From NCBI GenBank assembly GCA_907163375.1, contig CAJQUW010007502.1, forward strand, positions 186,001-250,000: DNA of 64,000 nucleotides, given 5' to 3'. The translations under genes and the position numbers were made by a program. Shown in pieces: positions 53,640 to 64,000 of the stretch (positions are counted from its first letter, which is position 1; each line of letters opens with the position of its first letter). The notes under the pieces were generated by a model. That model had not been told where the DNA came from and searched no databases. It was given only the letters and a program-made list of their open reading frames with translations. This stretch comes from Prostheceraeus crozeri. Lineage: Eukaryota > Platyhelminthes > Polycladida > Euryleptidae.

Positions 53640-53792
53640 CTAACTCTACCCTATGACAATTCGCTTATATGCTTTGAGTGTGGTGGACGTGGTCTTATTA
53701 GATACATTTTACTTCTTCGTTGCCATCATATCATTTGTGTATTTTGTCGTGAAAAGCACCGATGTAATTCTTCATTTTGTGATATGTTATAG
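53640..53792 (+). CDS. RING-like zinc-binding module, element 2
   Basis: The frame (open from 53592, overlapping the end of B3) encodes SLICFECGGRGLIRYILLL, RCHH, C-x2-C and H-R-C, homologous to the module at 29419-29563. Retention of the Cys and His positions and the same relative register between two clearly diverged elements argues for selection on the product in the past. Confidence 0.55.
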   Translation, partial: LTLPYDNSLICFECGGRGLIRYILLLRCHHIICVFCREKHRCNSSFCDML

Positions 53793-53826
53793 AACGTTTC
53801 CTTAGATGTGTAATTTCCGTTTTAGG

Positions 53827-54374
53827 CTTCTATCATCATTTTTATGGATTGTGAGGGTGAACCTGTGCAGGAGCTCAGTGCTATTGCTATGAACAATTGG
53901 ACATATCAGATTGTTAGTGTCTATCATCAACATGCCAACTGTGATCCCAATGTTGATCAATGGGCGAGAAAACACATTCATGGACTTAATCTGAAATATT
54001 TGCAAGACTATGGCTTTTCTTGTGAGACTGCTCTTCTTATTGACTTTAAACGATGGTTAGCTGCTTTCAATGTTATACGCATCTTTTGTAATAATCCTGG
54101 TAAGGAGAGGAAAGTATTTCCCAATCTAGTCATTAATGATATTTTGCTCCCACCTTGGGATAGTAGAGTGAATCAACACTACCATGAAGTCACGAAACGT
54201 TTTAAGGAGTTGAGTGTTCCTATTTTGTCTGTTCGTTGTAGTAGCTACGTTCATAACCAATGCTTCTTTCCTCCTTACCTCAACACTGCCAAAGTACTAT
54301 ATGGTTATCATTGCTCGCTATATGATAGTTACCAGCTGTATCTATTTTATCTGTTTCAAACCATTGATTTGTAA
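53827..54374 (+). CDS. exonuclease-like protein (DEDD-type motifs), element 2
   Basis: It opens at an acceptor-like CCGTTTTAG with ASIIIFMDCEGEPVQELSAI, then KHIHGLNLKYLQDYGF, DFKRWLAAFNVIRIFCNN and GYHCSLYDSYQLYLFY. It aligns with 29586-30149 at all these blocks, while the segments between differ strongly. D-x-E near the start and the late Asp in the HCSLYD block are candidate metal ligands. An AATAAA follows at 54398. Only the first part has a counterpart in the other arm, since the arm boundary falls inside the gene. Confidence 0.5.
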
Positions 54375-54479
54375 TGCATGCTTGTTACAGTTATTCAATA
54401 AATGTTATTATGCGAAGAGTTGTCGTTATCATTCAACGGATGGCTTAGATGAAGGGTGATCATATCTTTTTCAAATGAC

Positions 54480-57400
54480 TGTGGAACATTGATTTCCATG
54501 ATGAAGATTTAAACAGTTGGATTTGATGACGAATAAGATTTACTAGTTTGCAAGTTAGACTAAGCGATCTATTATTTGTAAATGAAAGATATAGTTTCAA
54601 CAGTTTACAGATTAAAAATAAAGTTTCAATAGTGTATGTGTTAGAAATAAAGTTTAAGCTGTTTCTATGTTAGAAATAAAATAAAGTTTCAAGAGTTTAC
54701 AAGTTAAAAATAAAGTTTCAACAGTGTGTACGTTAGAAATAGACTTACATCTGTTTGTAAAATAAGATTGCGGGATTTAATAGTTTGTAAGTTAGACTAA
54801 GCGTTCCACTATTTGTAAATGAAAGATATAGTTTCAACAGTTTACAAGTTAAGAAAAAAGTTTTATCTGCTTGTATGTTAGAAATAAAATGAAGTTTCAA
54901 TCGTTAAAAAGTTAGAAATAAAGTTTCAATAGTTTGCAAGTTAAAACTAATGTTTCAATAGTGCATATGTTAAGAATAAAGTTTTATCTGTTTGTATGTT
55001 AGAAATAAAATGAAGGTTCACCAGTTGACAAGTTAAGAATAAAGTTTTGTCTGCTTGTATGTCAGAAATGAAATAAAGTTTCACCAGTTTAAAAGTTAAA
55101 AATAAAGTTTCAATAATGTGTACGTTAGAAATAAAGTTTCAACCGTTACCGTTTACAAGATAAAAATAAAGTTTCAATAGTGTGTATGTTAAGAATAAAG
55201 TTCTATCTGTTCATATGTTAGAAATAAAAATGAAGGTTCACCAGTTTACAAGTTAAGAATAAAGTTTTGTCTGTTTGTATGTTAGAAATAAAATAAAGTT
55301 TCACCAGTTGGCAAGTTAAGAATAAAGTCTGTTTGTATGTTCGAAATAAAACAAAGTTTCAACCGTTTACAAGTTAAAAATAAAGTTTCAATAGTTTACA
55401 AGTTAAGAATAAAGTTTCAATAATGTGTATGTTAAGAATAAAGTTCTATCTGTTTGTATGTTAGAAATAGAATGAAGTTTCGCCAGTTTACAAATTAAGA
55501 ATAAAGTTCTATCTGTTTGTATGTTAGAAATAAAATGAAGTTTCATCAGTTTACAAGTTAAGAATAAAGTTTTATCTGTTTGTATGTTAGAAATAAAACA
55601 AAGTTTCAACCGTTAACAAGTTAAAAATAAAGTTTCAATAGTTTACAAGTTAAAAATAAAGTTTCAATAGTGTGTATGTTAAGAATAAAGTTCTATCTGT
55701 TTGTATGTTAGAAATAGAATGAAGTTTCACTAGTTTACAAGTTAAGAATAAAGTTCTATCTGTTTGTATGTTAGACATAAAATGAAGTTTCATCAGTTTA
55801 CAAGTTAAGAATAAAGTTTTATCTGTTTGTATGTTAGAAATAAAACAAAGTTTCAACCGTTTACAAGTTAAAAATGAAGGTTCAAGAGTTTACAAGTTAA
55901 GAATAAAGTTTCAATAATGTGTATGTTAAGAATAAAGTTCTATCTGTTTATATGTTAGAAATAGAATGAAGTTTCACCAGTTTACAAGTTAAGAATAAAG
56001 TTCTATCTGTTTGTATGTTAGAAATAAAACAAAGTTTCAACCGTTAACAAGTTAAAAATAAAGTTTCAAGAGTTTACAAGTTAAGAATAAAGTTTCAATA
56101 ATGTGTATGTTAAGAATAAAGTTCTATCTGTTTATATGTTAGAAATAGAATGAAGTTTCACCAGTTTACAAGTTAAGAATAAAGTTTTATCTGTTTGTAT
56201 GTTAGAAATAAAACAAAGTTTCAACCGTTAACAAGTTAAAAATAAAGTTTCAATAGTTTGCAAGTTAAAACTTATGCTTCAATAGTGCGCATGTTAAGAA
56301 TAAAGTTTTATCTGTTTGTATGTTAGAAATAAAATGAAGGTTCACCAGTTGACAAGTTAAGAATAAAGTTTTATCAGCTTGTATGTTAGAAATAAAATGA
56401 AGTTTCACCAGTTTACAAATTAAAAATAAAGTTTCAATAGTGTGTACGTTAGAAATAAAGTTTCAACCGTTTACAAGTTAAAAATAAAGTTTCAACAGTG
56501 TCTGCGTTAGAAATAAAGTTTCATCTGTTTGTAAAGTACGATCGTAGGATTTACTAGTTTGCAAGTTAGACTCAGCATTCTACTAGTTGTAAATGAAAAA
56601 TATCGTTTCAACAGTTTACAGATTAAAATAAAGTTTTAATAGTGTGCACGTTAGAAATAAAGTTATGACTGTTTGTGTGTGTGTATGTGTGTGTGTTAGA
56701 AACAAAATAAAGTTTCAACCGTTTACAAGTTAAAAATAAAGTTTCAACAGTGTGTACGTTAGAAATAAAGTTTTATCTGTTTATATGTTAGAAACAAAAC
56801 AAAGTTTCAACAGTTTACAAGCTAAAAAAATAAAGTTTCAACAGTGTGTACGTTAGGAATAAAGTTTTATCTGTTTGTAAGTTACAAATAAAGTTTTAAC
56901 TGCTTGTATGTTAGAAATAGAGGTATAACAGTTTATATGCTAGAAAGAAAGGTATAACTGTTTGTAAGACAAGATCGTAAGATTTACTAGTTTGCAAGTT
57001 AGACTCAGTGTTCTACTAGTTGTAAATGAAAAATATCGTTTCATCAGTTTACAGATTAAAATAAACTTTCAATAGTGTGTATGATAGAAATAAAGTTTAA
57101 GCGCTTTGTGCGTTAGAAATAAAGTTTCAACCGTTTACAAGTTAAAAATAAAGTTTCAACAGTGTGTACGTTAGGAATAAAGTTTTATCTGTTTGTAAGT
57201 TACAAATAAAGTTTTAACTGCTTGTATGTTAGAAATAGAGGCATAACAGTTTATATGCTAGAAAGAAAGGTATAACTGTTTGTAAGACAAGATTGTAAGA
57301 TTTACTGGTTTGCAAGTTAGACTCAGTGTTCTACTAGTTGTAAATGAAAAATATCGTTTCAACAGTTTACAGATTAAAATAAAGTTTCAATAGTGTGTAT

Positions 57401-57610
57401 GATAGAAATAAAGTTTAAGCGCTTTGTGCGTTAGAAATAAAGTTTCAGCCGTTTACAAGTTAAAAATAAAGTTTCAACAGTGTGTACGTTAGAAATAAAG
57501 TTTTAGCTGTTTATATGTTAGAAACAAAATAAAGTTTCAACAGTTTACAAGTTGAAAAATATAGTTTCAACAGTGTGTACGTTAGAAATAAATGAAAGTA
57601 ATAACTTCAT
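54480..57610. repeat. 3.1-kb AT-rich tandem array, centre of element 2
   Basis: Some fifty or more short units with GTTAGAAATAAAGTTTCA, GTTTACAAGTTAAGAATAAA and TTCTATCTGTTTGTATG alternate. Adjacent parts repeat at about 247 bp (for example 55403-55609 and 55650-55856), a higher-order period. Two further long units near 56530-57000 and 57000-57360 contain AGTTGTAAATGAAAAATAT. Minus-strand ORFs here are repeat translations. The array separates the two arms. Confidence 0.85.
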
Positions 57611-57711
57611 CGTATGAGTATTCAAAGCATGTTTTTTAAATCAAATGTGTGTCGTACTGACATGATAGAATCAAATGAACTTGACAAACGCGTTTGTCAA
57701 GCTAAGTTTAA

Positions 57712-57940
57712 AGTCAATAAGAAGAGCAGTCTCACAAGAAAAGCCATAGTCTTGCAAATATTTCAGATTAAGTCCATGAATGTGTTTTCTCGCTCATTGA
57801 TCAACATTGGGATCACAGTTGGCATGTTGATGATAGACACTAACAATCTGATATGTCCAATTGTTCATAGCAATAGCACTGAGCTCCTGCACAGGTTCAC
57901 CCTCACAATCCATAAAAATGATGATAGAAGCCTAAAACGG
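57712..57940 (-). pseudogene. exonuclease-like gene, 5' part in right arm
   Basis: Inverted counterpart of the first part of the gene at 53827-54374. The palindrome's inner boundary lies within it (about 54048 on the left, 57712 on the right), beyond which the two sides differ. Confidence 0.6.
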
Positions 57941-57974
57941 AAATTACACATCTAAGGAAACGTTCTATAACATA

Positions 57975-58130
57975 TCACAAAATGAAGAATTACATCGATG
58001 CTTTTCACGACAAAATACACAAATGTTATATTAAGGGTTGCGAAAAAGTAAAATGTATCTAATAAGACCACGTTCACGACACTCAAAGCATATAAGCGAA
58101 TTGTCATAGGGTAGAGTTAGGAAAGGATTA
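57975..58130 (-). pseudogene. RING-like module, right arm
   Basis: Inverted counterpart of 53640-53792, recognisable by position and sequence but more changed than the rest of the arm, and not open throughout. Confidence 0.45.
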
Positions 58131-58910
58131 GCAATTCTTTTTCCTTGACTTGCGTTTGGAGGTAGCATTCTTGCCCGACTTGCGCTTCATACCACCCCCG
58201 TTAAGGATTTCGTCAATAATGTCATCTACGCCGGGTGGCTTTGGAATATATACATGTAGGATGGATTCAGTGTATATCGAGAGAGAGGCTATTTTGTTAT
58301 CCTTGTGCTGACCATAATATAGCCCATTCACTTTGAAAAGGATATCCCACAAGTACCTTCTCCGAGCTCATCACATCTGATGGGTATTGATTGATCTCCA
58401 TCCTTTTTATAATAACTACACCAATGTGATACCGGTAGGCAAATGTGATTGCCATCCCAAATCTTTCTATAGGGAGTATCCTTGTCATCTCTCGCCTTCC
58501 ACTCTTGAGCAAGAGGAGTAGGAATGTCCATATTTAATGTCACGTACTCCTCAATAATATCAAGTTGGCGGCGAATGTACGGACTCACGGGGATCAGTAT
58601 GTAGTCCCCATACTGATTGCGCATTATCTTCACATCCGTGGAAGGGAGCATTCCCGTTTGGAGTACTACGCTATGATCGTCATAACGCAAGACTTGTTTA
58701 AATTTACGCTGTAGCGGTGTAGGATTATGTACCTTGGTTGTTTCTTCCACTGGTCTCAGTTGTAGATGATCTGATCGTAGCGAACCTTGTAACGTTTGAC
58801 CGCCATTTTGTCCTACTAGTGCAGCAGATGGAGTAGATGCCTGAAAATGAAAAAGATTGTATTAAGTTTACGTTCAAGGGAGGAGAGGGAGGAAAGTAGC
58901 GACTTACCAT
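58128..58910 (-). CDS. gene B3, right-arm copy
   Basis: Inverted copy of 52850-53632 with the same exon-intron start (ATG at 58910-58908 directly before the donor) and the same coding state. Protein differences are limited to single residues. Confidence 0.6.
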
Positions 58911-59594
58911 TTTAGTTGGATAATATAACAGGGATGTAGAGAGAGAGAGAGAGAATGTGCGTCCGTCACTTGTACGATTCAACGATGGAATGATTCTCAC
59001 TGTGGAAGGCTCTCTATTTATAAAGGAATGCTTGATTCTCATTAGACAACAATCCTCATTGGAGAATAGAACACATCTAGTAAAGCTGGCACACTAACGA
59101 GTGTGACTGCAGAAACATTTCTTCAACGTTCGCTACGTTTCACAACAACCTGTCAAAGACTTCTTACAAACTTATTTCAACATTTGCATTTAAGCGAACA
59201 TGTGCTTCACATATTCTACACGAACGGTTAACGCATGTAATATAAAACCCTAAATCCAACCGTAGAGGAGCCTAGCCTTGGATTATGAACTTGACAACCC
59301 ATGCGATTCAATGTCATGGAACTAGCTCTCACACACTCAACGTGTGTGACAACATCTGGTTTTATAAAACATTCAACGCTGACAATAAGACCTTGTGTGA
59401 AACAATCTACACAGCGCAGTAAAACTTTCTAGCGCTGTGGTGAACACTGTTTTCATATAACATTCTAAACTCGCAGTCTTACTGCAGTAGAAAACTGCTT
59501 TTACTAAACCTGATGAAGCTAATCTAACAGTCATGAAGTTTGAATTTCTAATAGGGAAACATTTGGTAACTGTCTCCAATAAAACTTTCTAACA

Positions 59595-60175
59595 CTGTGA
59601 ACGTAAGTTACAAGGCAATCTACACTGTGCAGTAAAACCTTCTAAAACTTTCTAGTGCTGTGATGAGTTCGGTCAGTCATACAACGTCAATGATCAAACT
59701 TTATTTTCACAAACGTGCGTCGCGGTAAATTATTTGACTACACTAACGCTTACATTTCATGACATGTGTGTTTCATAAAACGTCATGATCAAACTTTTCT
59801 AACTATACATCAACCTGTGTTGCAGTAAAACTTTTACAAACCATGATACACTTTCTAACGACACTCACGAATACAACTTCGATGATCAGACTTTACTTTC
59901 TCAAACGGGTGTCACAGTAAAATTATTTGACTACACTAACTTTGCAAACCATGATACACTTTCTGAGTAGACTTACAAATAAAACGTTGATGATCAAACT
60001 TTCTAACTATACATCAACCTGTGTTGCAATAAAACTTTTGTACAACATGATAAAGTTTCTGACTAGACCTACGAATACAACGTTGATGATCAAACTTTTC
60101 TAACTATGCATCAACCTGTGTTGCAGTAAAACTTTTACAAACCATGATACACTTTCTAACGACACTCACGAATAG
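59595..60175. repeat. degenerate tandem repeats, right-arm copy
   Basis: Reverse complement of 51600-52165, with the same unit order. Confidence 0.7.
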
Positions 60176-60177
60176 TG

Positions 60178-60390
60178 ATGGAGATCACCAGCACCAAATT
60201 CCTCCACCAATTATGGGAATGGTACTCCCCTAACTCCCAGCCACGAACTATGGCGGAGTGGGAGTACATCGACAAAGTGAGGCTCGCGGTAGAAGAACCA
60301 TTGAAGCAAGTGAACTGTTTTTGTGATCTATGTGAAGCCAGACTCTGGGACGATATTGACGATGAAGACCTTTTGAAATACATGCCATAA
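60178..60390 (+). CDS. small acidic ORF, right-arm copy
   Basis: Inverted copy of 51370-51582 with two amino-acid differences. The stop codon again overlaps AATAAA. Confidence 0.45.
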   Translation: MEITSTKFLHQLWEWYSPNSQPRTMAEWEYIDKVRLAVEEPLKQVNCFCDLCEARLWDDIDDEDLLKYMP

Positions 60391-60958
60391 TAAATTTTTA
60401 TTTCGTATTATCTTTGCTTTCATACTGACTTACTTGAATGGGGCTTCAGTGGATGATATAACCATGTATACTTTTTCATTTGGAAATAGTAGCACGCTTA
60501 GTTTAACTTGTAAATCTTATAACATTTCATATGGGTGATGATGGTAGTTGAAATAGTGTTAAATAAAATTCAGATAGCAAGCGACTGCGATCCATGTGTA
60601 AAGAGCTTGTTAGACTACGGAAGAGAGAAGTGTGTTATGTTGCGTGTGGCGCGTGAGTGTCCTCCCATTTCATTCCATTCATCAATTCATCTCATTGATA
60701 GAGACAGGTAGAACTCATGGTTCTCATAACGTATGCAATGGATAGTTTATAAGGCAACCTTCGACAGCTGGCTAAATGTCGCCCTGGCGCGAATGCATAC
60801 TACGTTGAGACAGAGGCAATCACTTGCAAACATGACGCAGAGAGGTTTAACAAGATTGACCATTGCCGAATGTCCCTTGCGGTATACATAGCTACGGGTT
60901 TCACCGCCGCCCTTTACAGGAACGCCCGTCGAAAGGAAGTATTACACCGAAATTCATT

Positions 60959-61560
60959 TGCAACGTTCAAGTTGACTGATAGCAGATTCAACTTAATGAT
61001 AGTATTCGCCAGTCTAAAGACTGCCCAGGGCAAACCGCGAGGAGCTTATATCAAATCTTGCCCCATGGTGGCCCTTATAAGAGCCGGTGGTTCGTTCTCG
61101 GGTTCTTCATCAGCAATCTTACTCCATACCGATTCTGCTGAGAGAGAGTCGAAAACGTTCAACCTCAGCAGTGTCGACTTCCATGCTAGTTGGTATGTGA
61201 GTGGAGGGTGGAATGTAGCGCCATTCCATTGGATTGGCAACACTTGCTGTCATCGCATTGCCAATCTGAGCAAGATTGTTGTGGACTCTGTCTTGCTCCT
61301 CTATTCTAGCAAATTCATTAAATGAATTTCGCGGTCTTAACTGCGGTCCGCGAGGAGAGCTGACTGCAGCGTTTGGTGTTTCCATGATTGAAATCAAATG
61401 AAATGAGAGGTAGTGGTTTATATACCCCTCTAACGCGACGCAACGTTCAAGTTGACTGATAGCAGATTCAACTTAATGATAGTATTCGCCAGTCGAAAGA
61501 CTGCCCAGGGCAAACCGCGAGGAGTTTCTATCAAATCTTGCCCCATGGTGGCCCTTATCA
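60959..61560. repeat. direct repeats flanking a right-arm-only segment
   Basis: GCAACGTTCAAGTTGACTGA and the next 120 bp occur at about 60960-61085 and again at 61440-61565, about 480 bp apart. The sequence between them, including one small gene, has no counterpart in the left arm, which keeps one copy of the repeat. This is the pattern expected from exchange between the repeats. Confidence 0.75.
61119..61385 (-). CDS. small ORF with TATA promoter, right arm only
   Basis: 88 codons from ATG 61385: ETPNAAVSSPRGPQLRPRN, FNEFARIEEQDRVHNNLAQI, then EWRYIPPSTHIPTSMEVD. A TATATAA (complement of about 61416-61422) lies 31-37 bp upstream of the ATG, the spacing also seen for the TBP-like gene in element 1. 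It sits between the direct repeats. No family recognised; hydrophilic, partly helical. Confidence 0.4.
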   Translation of the reverse strand: METPNAAVSSPRGPQLRPRNSFNEFARIEEQDRVHNNLAQIGNAMTASVANPMEWRYIPPSTHIPTSMEVDTAEVERFRLSLSRIGME

Positions 61561-61598
61561 GAGCCGTTTGTGGCGTTCTCGGGGTGTGGGATAGGGAC

Positions 61599-62540
61599 TC
61601 AGGCTTGCTGTTTCGACTGCGGCTCCGGCAACGGGGCGGGTGGTCGCTTCTCTTGGATGTCTGTAAAGAAAAAAGTAGTGAGTTATCATCTTACATTTTA
61701 ATTTAGTCATTTTTACTTACAGATCTTCTCGGACTCTTCCTCATAAAGGAAATTCGAGATCGGATCACGATGATCGAAGGTGAATTGTAGACACTCCACC
61801 CCTTTCTTCACCCGAGAGTAGCATTTCTCCCCTCTTCCACGCTCGTACAAGAGAGGAGTTTCTGCTACTCTCCCCTTTCTAATAGGGATGTGCAGACGAC
61901 TGGAATGCACCCTTCGATCGCGATCCACCAGCTGCGCCGAACGGTGCAGCTCGTGGTTCGTCTCGACAACCTTAGCCATCTGCACACGTAGTCTCTCCAC
62001 TTCCTCCTTCAACCTTCGTATCTCCTTCTCCCTACTTTCCCTCTCTGCTAGCAAAGCCTCTTCTCTGGCTTTCCCCTCGAGAGTCTTGAGCCTCTCCTGC
62101 TCCAACTCGCCATCCCGCTCGCTTAATCTCTCCTTCACCTTCTTCATCTCTCCGGCCACGTTCTTTAGGTCCTCATACTTTGCCTTGTATGAGAAGGCCT
62201 CCTCTTTCAACTTCTCTACCTCTTTCTTTAGTTTCTCCCGTTCGGCGATCACCGGCGGGCGCTTGACAAAATTGCGACATTGCGTTGCAATTCCGCTGGC
62301 AGTTACGGCTGCAGGGGTCTCGCGATCGAGGTCGACGTTCTCGATAGGTTGCGACTGTAGCTCTCCCTCCTCCTCCTCACTATCGCTGCTGGACAGCGAG
62401 CTCTCGCTACTAAGTGAAGATACAGCGGCAATCGCTTCAATGGCGGATTGTAGCTCCAAAGAACGGAGGTCAGTGGCGAAGATGAACTCCGTTCTTCTTC
62501 GCCTACTTCGCCTGTTTGACACTCGCTGTGTTGTGAGTGC
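61599..62540 (-). CDS. coiled-coil protein, right-arm copy
   Basis: Inverted copy of 49700-50641: long exon 61719-62540 and short Pro-rich last exon about 61599-61660, with the same splice signals. A few residues differ (for example Glu/Asp and Phe/Ser near the start, His/Gln and Ala/Glu near the end). Confidence 0.55.
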
Positions 62541-62713
62541 CAATCCTCCAGCCGCTCACTTAAGCGACTGACTTTGTGGGCTCCGCAATAGTAGCGAGCG
62601 ACCCCTATCTGTTTCTTGCTAGTGCAAGCGTGTTTCTTGAAGGCGTCAGCTCGGAATACCTTCCGGCATTGACACAGTTTGAAACTGGTCTTCATATTAT
62701 TGTATTTCGGCAT
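62303..62713 (-). CDS. zinc-finger-like ORF, right-arm copy
   Basis: Inverted copy of 49527-49937. The Cys/His region is identical; a few residues differ in the Ser/Arg-rich half. Confidence 0.5.
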   Translation of the reverse strand: MPKYNNMKTSFKLCQCRKVFRADAFKKHACTSKKQIGVARYYCGAHKVSRLSERLEDWHSQHSECQTGEVGEEERSSSSPLTSVLWSYNPPLKRLPLYLHLVARARCPAAIVRRRRESYSRNLSRTSTSIARPLQP

Positions 62714-63829
62714 TTCTGAAGCGAAAAACGGAAAACAATGATTTTACACTTAGTGAGGAATGATAGATTTGAGTATAGCGAGTGGCACTCGATCTCGTCG
62801 ACAGCCCGAAGGCCTTGTACTGATCACTAGGGAAGTGAGAGATCTTCCCCGATACCCGCTATTTACAGCTGAAGACATCATTGTCACTGCCCCGAAGTGG
62901 TAACAGCAACGCCGAGTCAAAAGTAGTGATCAGTAGCTGGGATCTAACCCCTCAAAGCTGCCTTAGACTTAGTTAAATTTGAAATCTGACAGCAGATTTG
63001 AACTCAGCATACTTGAAAACCTTGAGGAAACATCCCAAGTTATTGCTTTGATCAGCTTGATAGCAAGCCGTAGAGAGCTTGATTCACCAGCGTTTTGCAA
63101 TGGAGATGTTTAGAGGCCACCCATGACAAGATAGCTAAGACTCAACCGATTGGCGTTCAAAGTGCTACGTTGAGAAGTGTGTCAAATGCCCAACATGAGA
63201 CGTGAGTTGTCCCAGCGGTTACGGTCTAAACTATGACACACTCCCTTGCCACACTTATCACTACGGCATCGTCCGCCGTCCCGAAGGAACACCCTGTCAG
63301 TGGAATATTACAGCAAAACTCTCCGTGTCTTGCTCGCTTTCAGTGAAAAGCCGCTTATACCATGAGAAGACTGGCTCAGACATCATTAAAAATGCTTTCA
63401 TTGACTTCAGCAGGGTCGAAAACCCCAGAAAACCTCCAAAAGTAGTGAGGTTAAATTTTTCAACTTTTTAGCACTACTTATGAAATTTTATAAGTAGTCT
63501 ATCACTTAGGGCAGGTCAATAGCAACCGAACCTTTTTTGAATCAAGTCAAACGGACTTGTAGAAGCAAAGTTACGAGCCTTTAAAGTTTTGGAGTCTTTT
63601 ATGGCCTGGAGACGAAGGCCATCTCCTGGCTAACCTCTAAGTCTGACGCCTTAGCTAATATCAGCAATGAAATTTTCTAAGTCGGTTTCTGTAAGAAACC
63701 CGGAATTTGGAATGTCCGAAGCTATCATCGGAGCTCAGAGAGACGACTTACCGTTGGTAATCTCTCGTATGAATGACAAGTCTCTGTCGGTTCCCAGCTT
63801 ATATAGTGTGTGGCGATCAGCTGATGACG

Positions 63830-64000
63830 TAATACCCATCATCCAAACACTAAAAACCCGTCTATCGCCGATTCTAGAGGTCCGATTGAGTTGGAAATAC
63901 ACCATTTCCAGGTAGAATTTGACGCTGTATCCGAATCTGGCCTCCGTTTTCCCATCCGATGCTTCGTTTTGGCTCTACAGCCCACAGCCATCGCAAAAAT
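63830..64000. repeat. start of the right sub-terminal repeats of element 2
   Basis: Reverse complement of 48240-48410, including TCCGTTTTCCCATCCGATGC. By symmetry the element should end roughly 0.8-0.9 kb past the window. Confidence 0.7.

Larger units (their letters stand above)
47374..64000. mobile_element. virus-like palindromic element 2 (related to element 1), right end outside the window
   Basis: It begins AGTAGTAAGT at 47374, the same first eight bases as element 1, directly after Gypsy sequence. Inverted arms run about 47374-54048 and 57712 to beyond 64000, around a centre of AT-rich tandem repeats. Shared with element 1: sub-terminal repeats, the B, RING-like and exonuclease-like block, TATA-plus-5'-intron promoters and the repeat core of the centre. 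Different: the outer genes (zinc-finger and coiled-coil) and no visible PolB, TBP or family A gene in the window. Broken in places. The arms agree at about 99% where compared. Polinton/adinto-like by relation to element 1. Confidence 0.65.

Noticed and set aside
55403-55856. Two 68-codon minus-strand ORFs with repeated peptide
   Set aside because: They are translations of the tandem array, 247 bp apart.
26351-64000. Assembly artefact as the explanation for both palindromes
   Set aside because: The arms differ in repeat numbers, single bases and whole segments, and the centres are unique; still worth confirming with spanning reads.

Overview
The window looks like AT-rich nuclear DNA of a metazoan, most likely an invertebrate. 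It has an intron-split host transporter gene with GT-AG introns, several LINE lineages (with ORF1, endonuclease and reverse-transcriptase remnants), Penelope-like fragments, hAT and Tc1/mariner DNA transposons, a Ty3/Gypsy fragment, and two very large palindromic virus-like elements. No species can be fixed from the sequence alone. I saw no rRNA, tRNA or CRISPR array.

Region 1-13000 is a repeat-rich flank: a possible inverted-repeat element (1750-2410), a 5'-truncated LINE on the minus strand (3165-4340), an internally deleted LINE on the plus strand (7560-9765) and a clean 200-bp MITE (12414-12612). Region 13055-24527 holds the one clear host gene, six exons of an SLC49A4/DIRC2-like major facilitator transporter. 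The visible exons join in frame to 468 codons. Its two long introns carry LINE and Penelope-like debris and a hAT element with terminal repeats and a target-site duplication (21998-24044).

Region 25149-44662 is a set of nested insertions. A hAT-type element (inverted ends CAGG(G)CTGTGGAGCC, 8-bp duplication GTTTGTTG/GTTTGCTG) was entered by a Jockey/CR1-like LINE, and the LINE reverse transcriptase was entered by a 15-kb palindromic element (26351-41370). The two arms of this element are near-identical and inverted. They carry paralogous gene cassettes, a gene for a two-repeat TATA-binding-protein-like factor, RING-like and exonuclease-like modules, and, between the arms, the C-terminal half of a viral/Polinton-type family B DNA polymerase.

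After a mariner transposase remnant (44900-45398) and the integrase end of a Ty3/Gypsy element (45811-47373), a second palindromic element starts at 47374 and runs past the window end. It shares with the first the terminal motif AGTAGTAA, the sub-terminal repeats, the central AT-rich repeats and a homologous gene block (family B, RING-like, exonuclease-like), but has different outer genes (zinc-finger and coiled-coil). No capsid, ATPase or integrase gene was seen in either element. They are best described as broken, reduced members of a Polinton/adinto-like, PolB-bearing group with head-to-head inverted duplication, possibly an undescribed lineage. Arm identity near 99% means either a recent insertion or arms kept alike by gene conversion.
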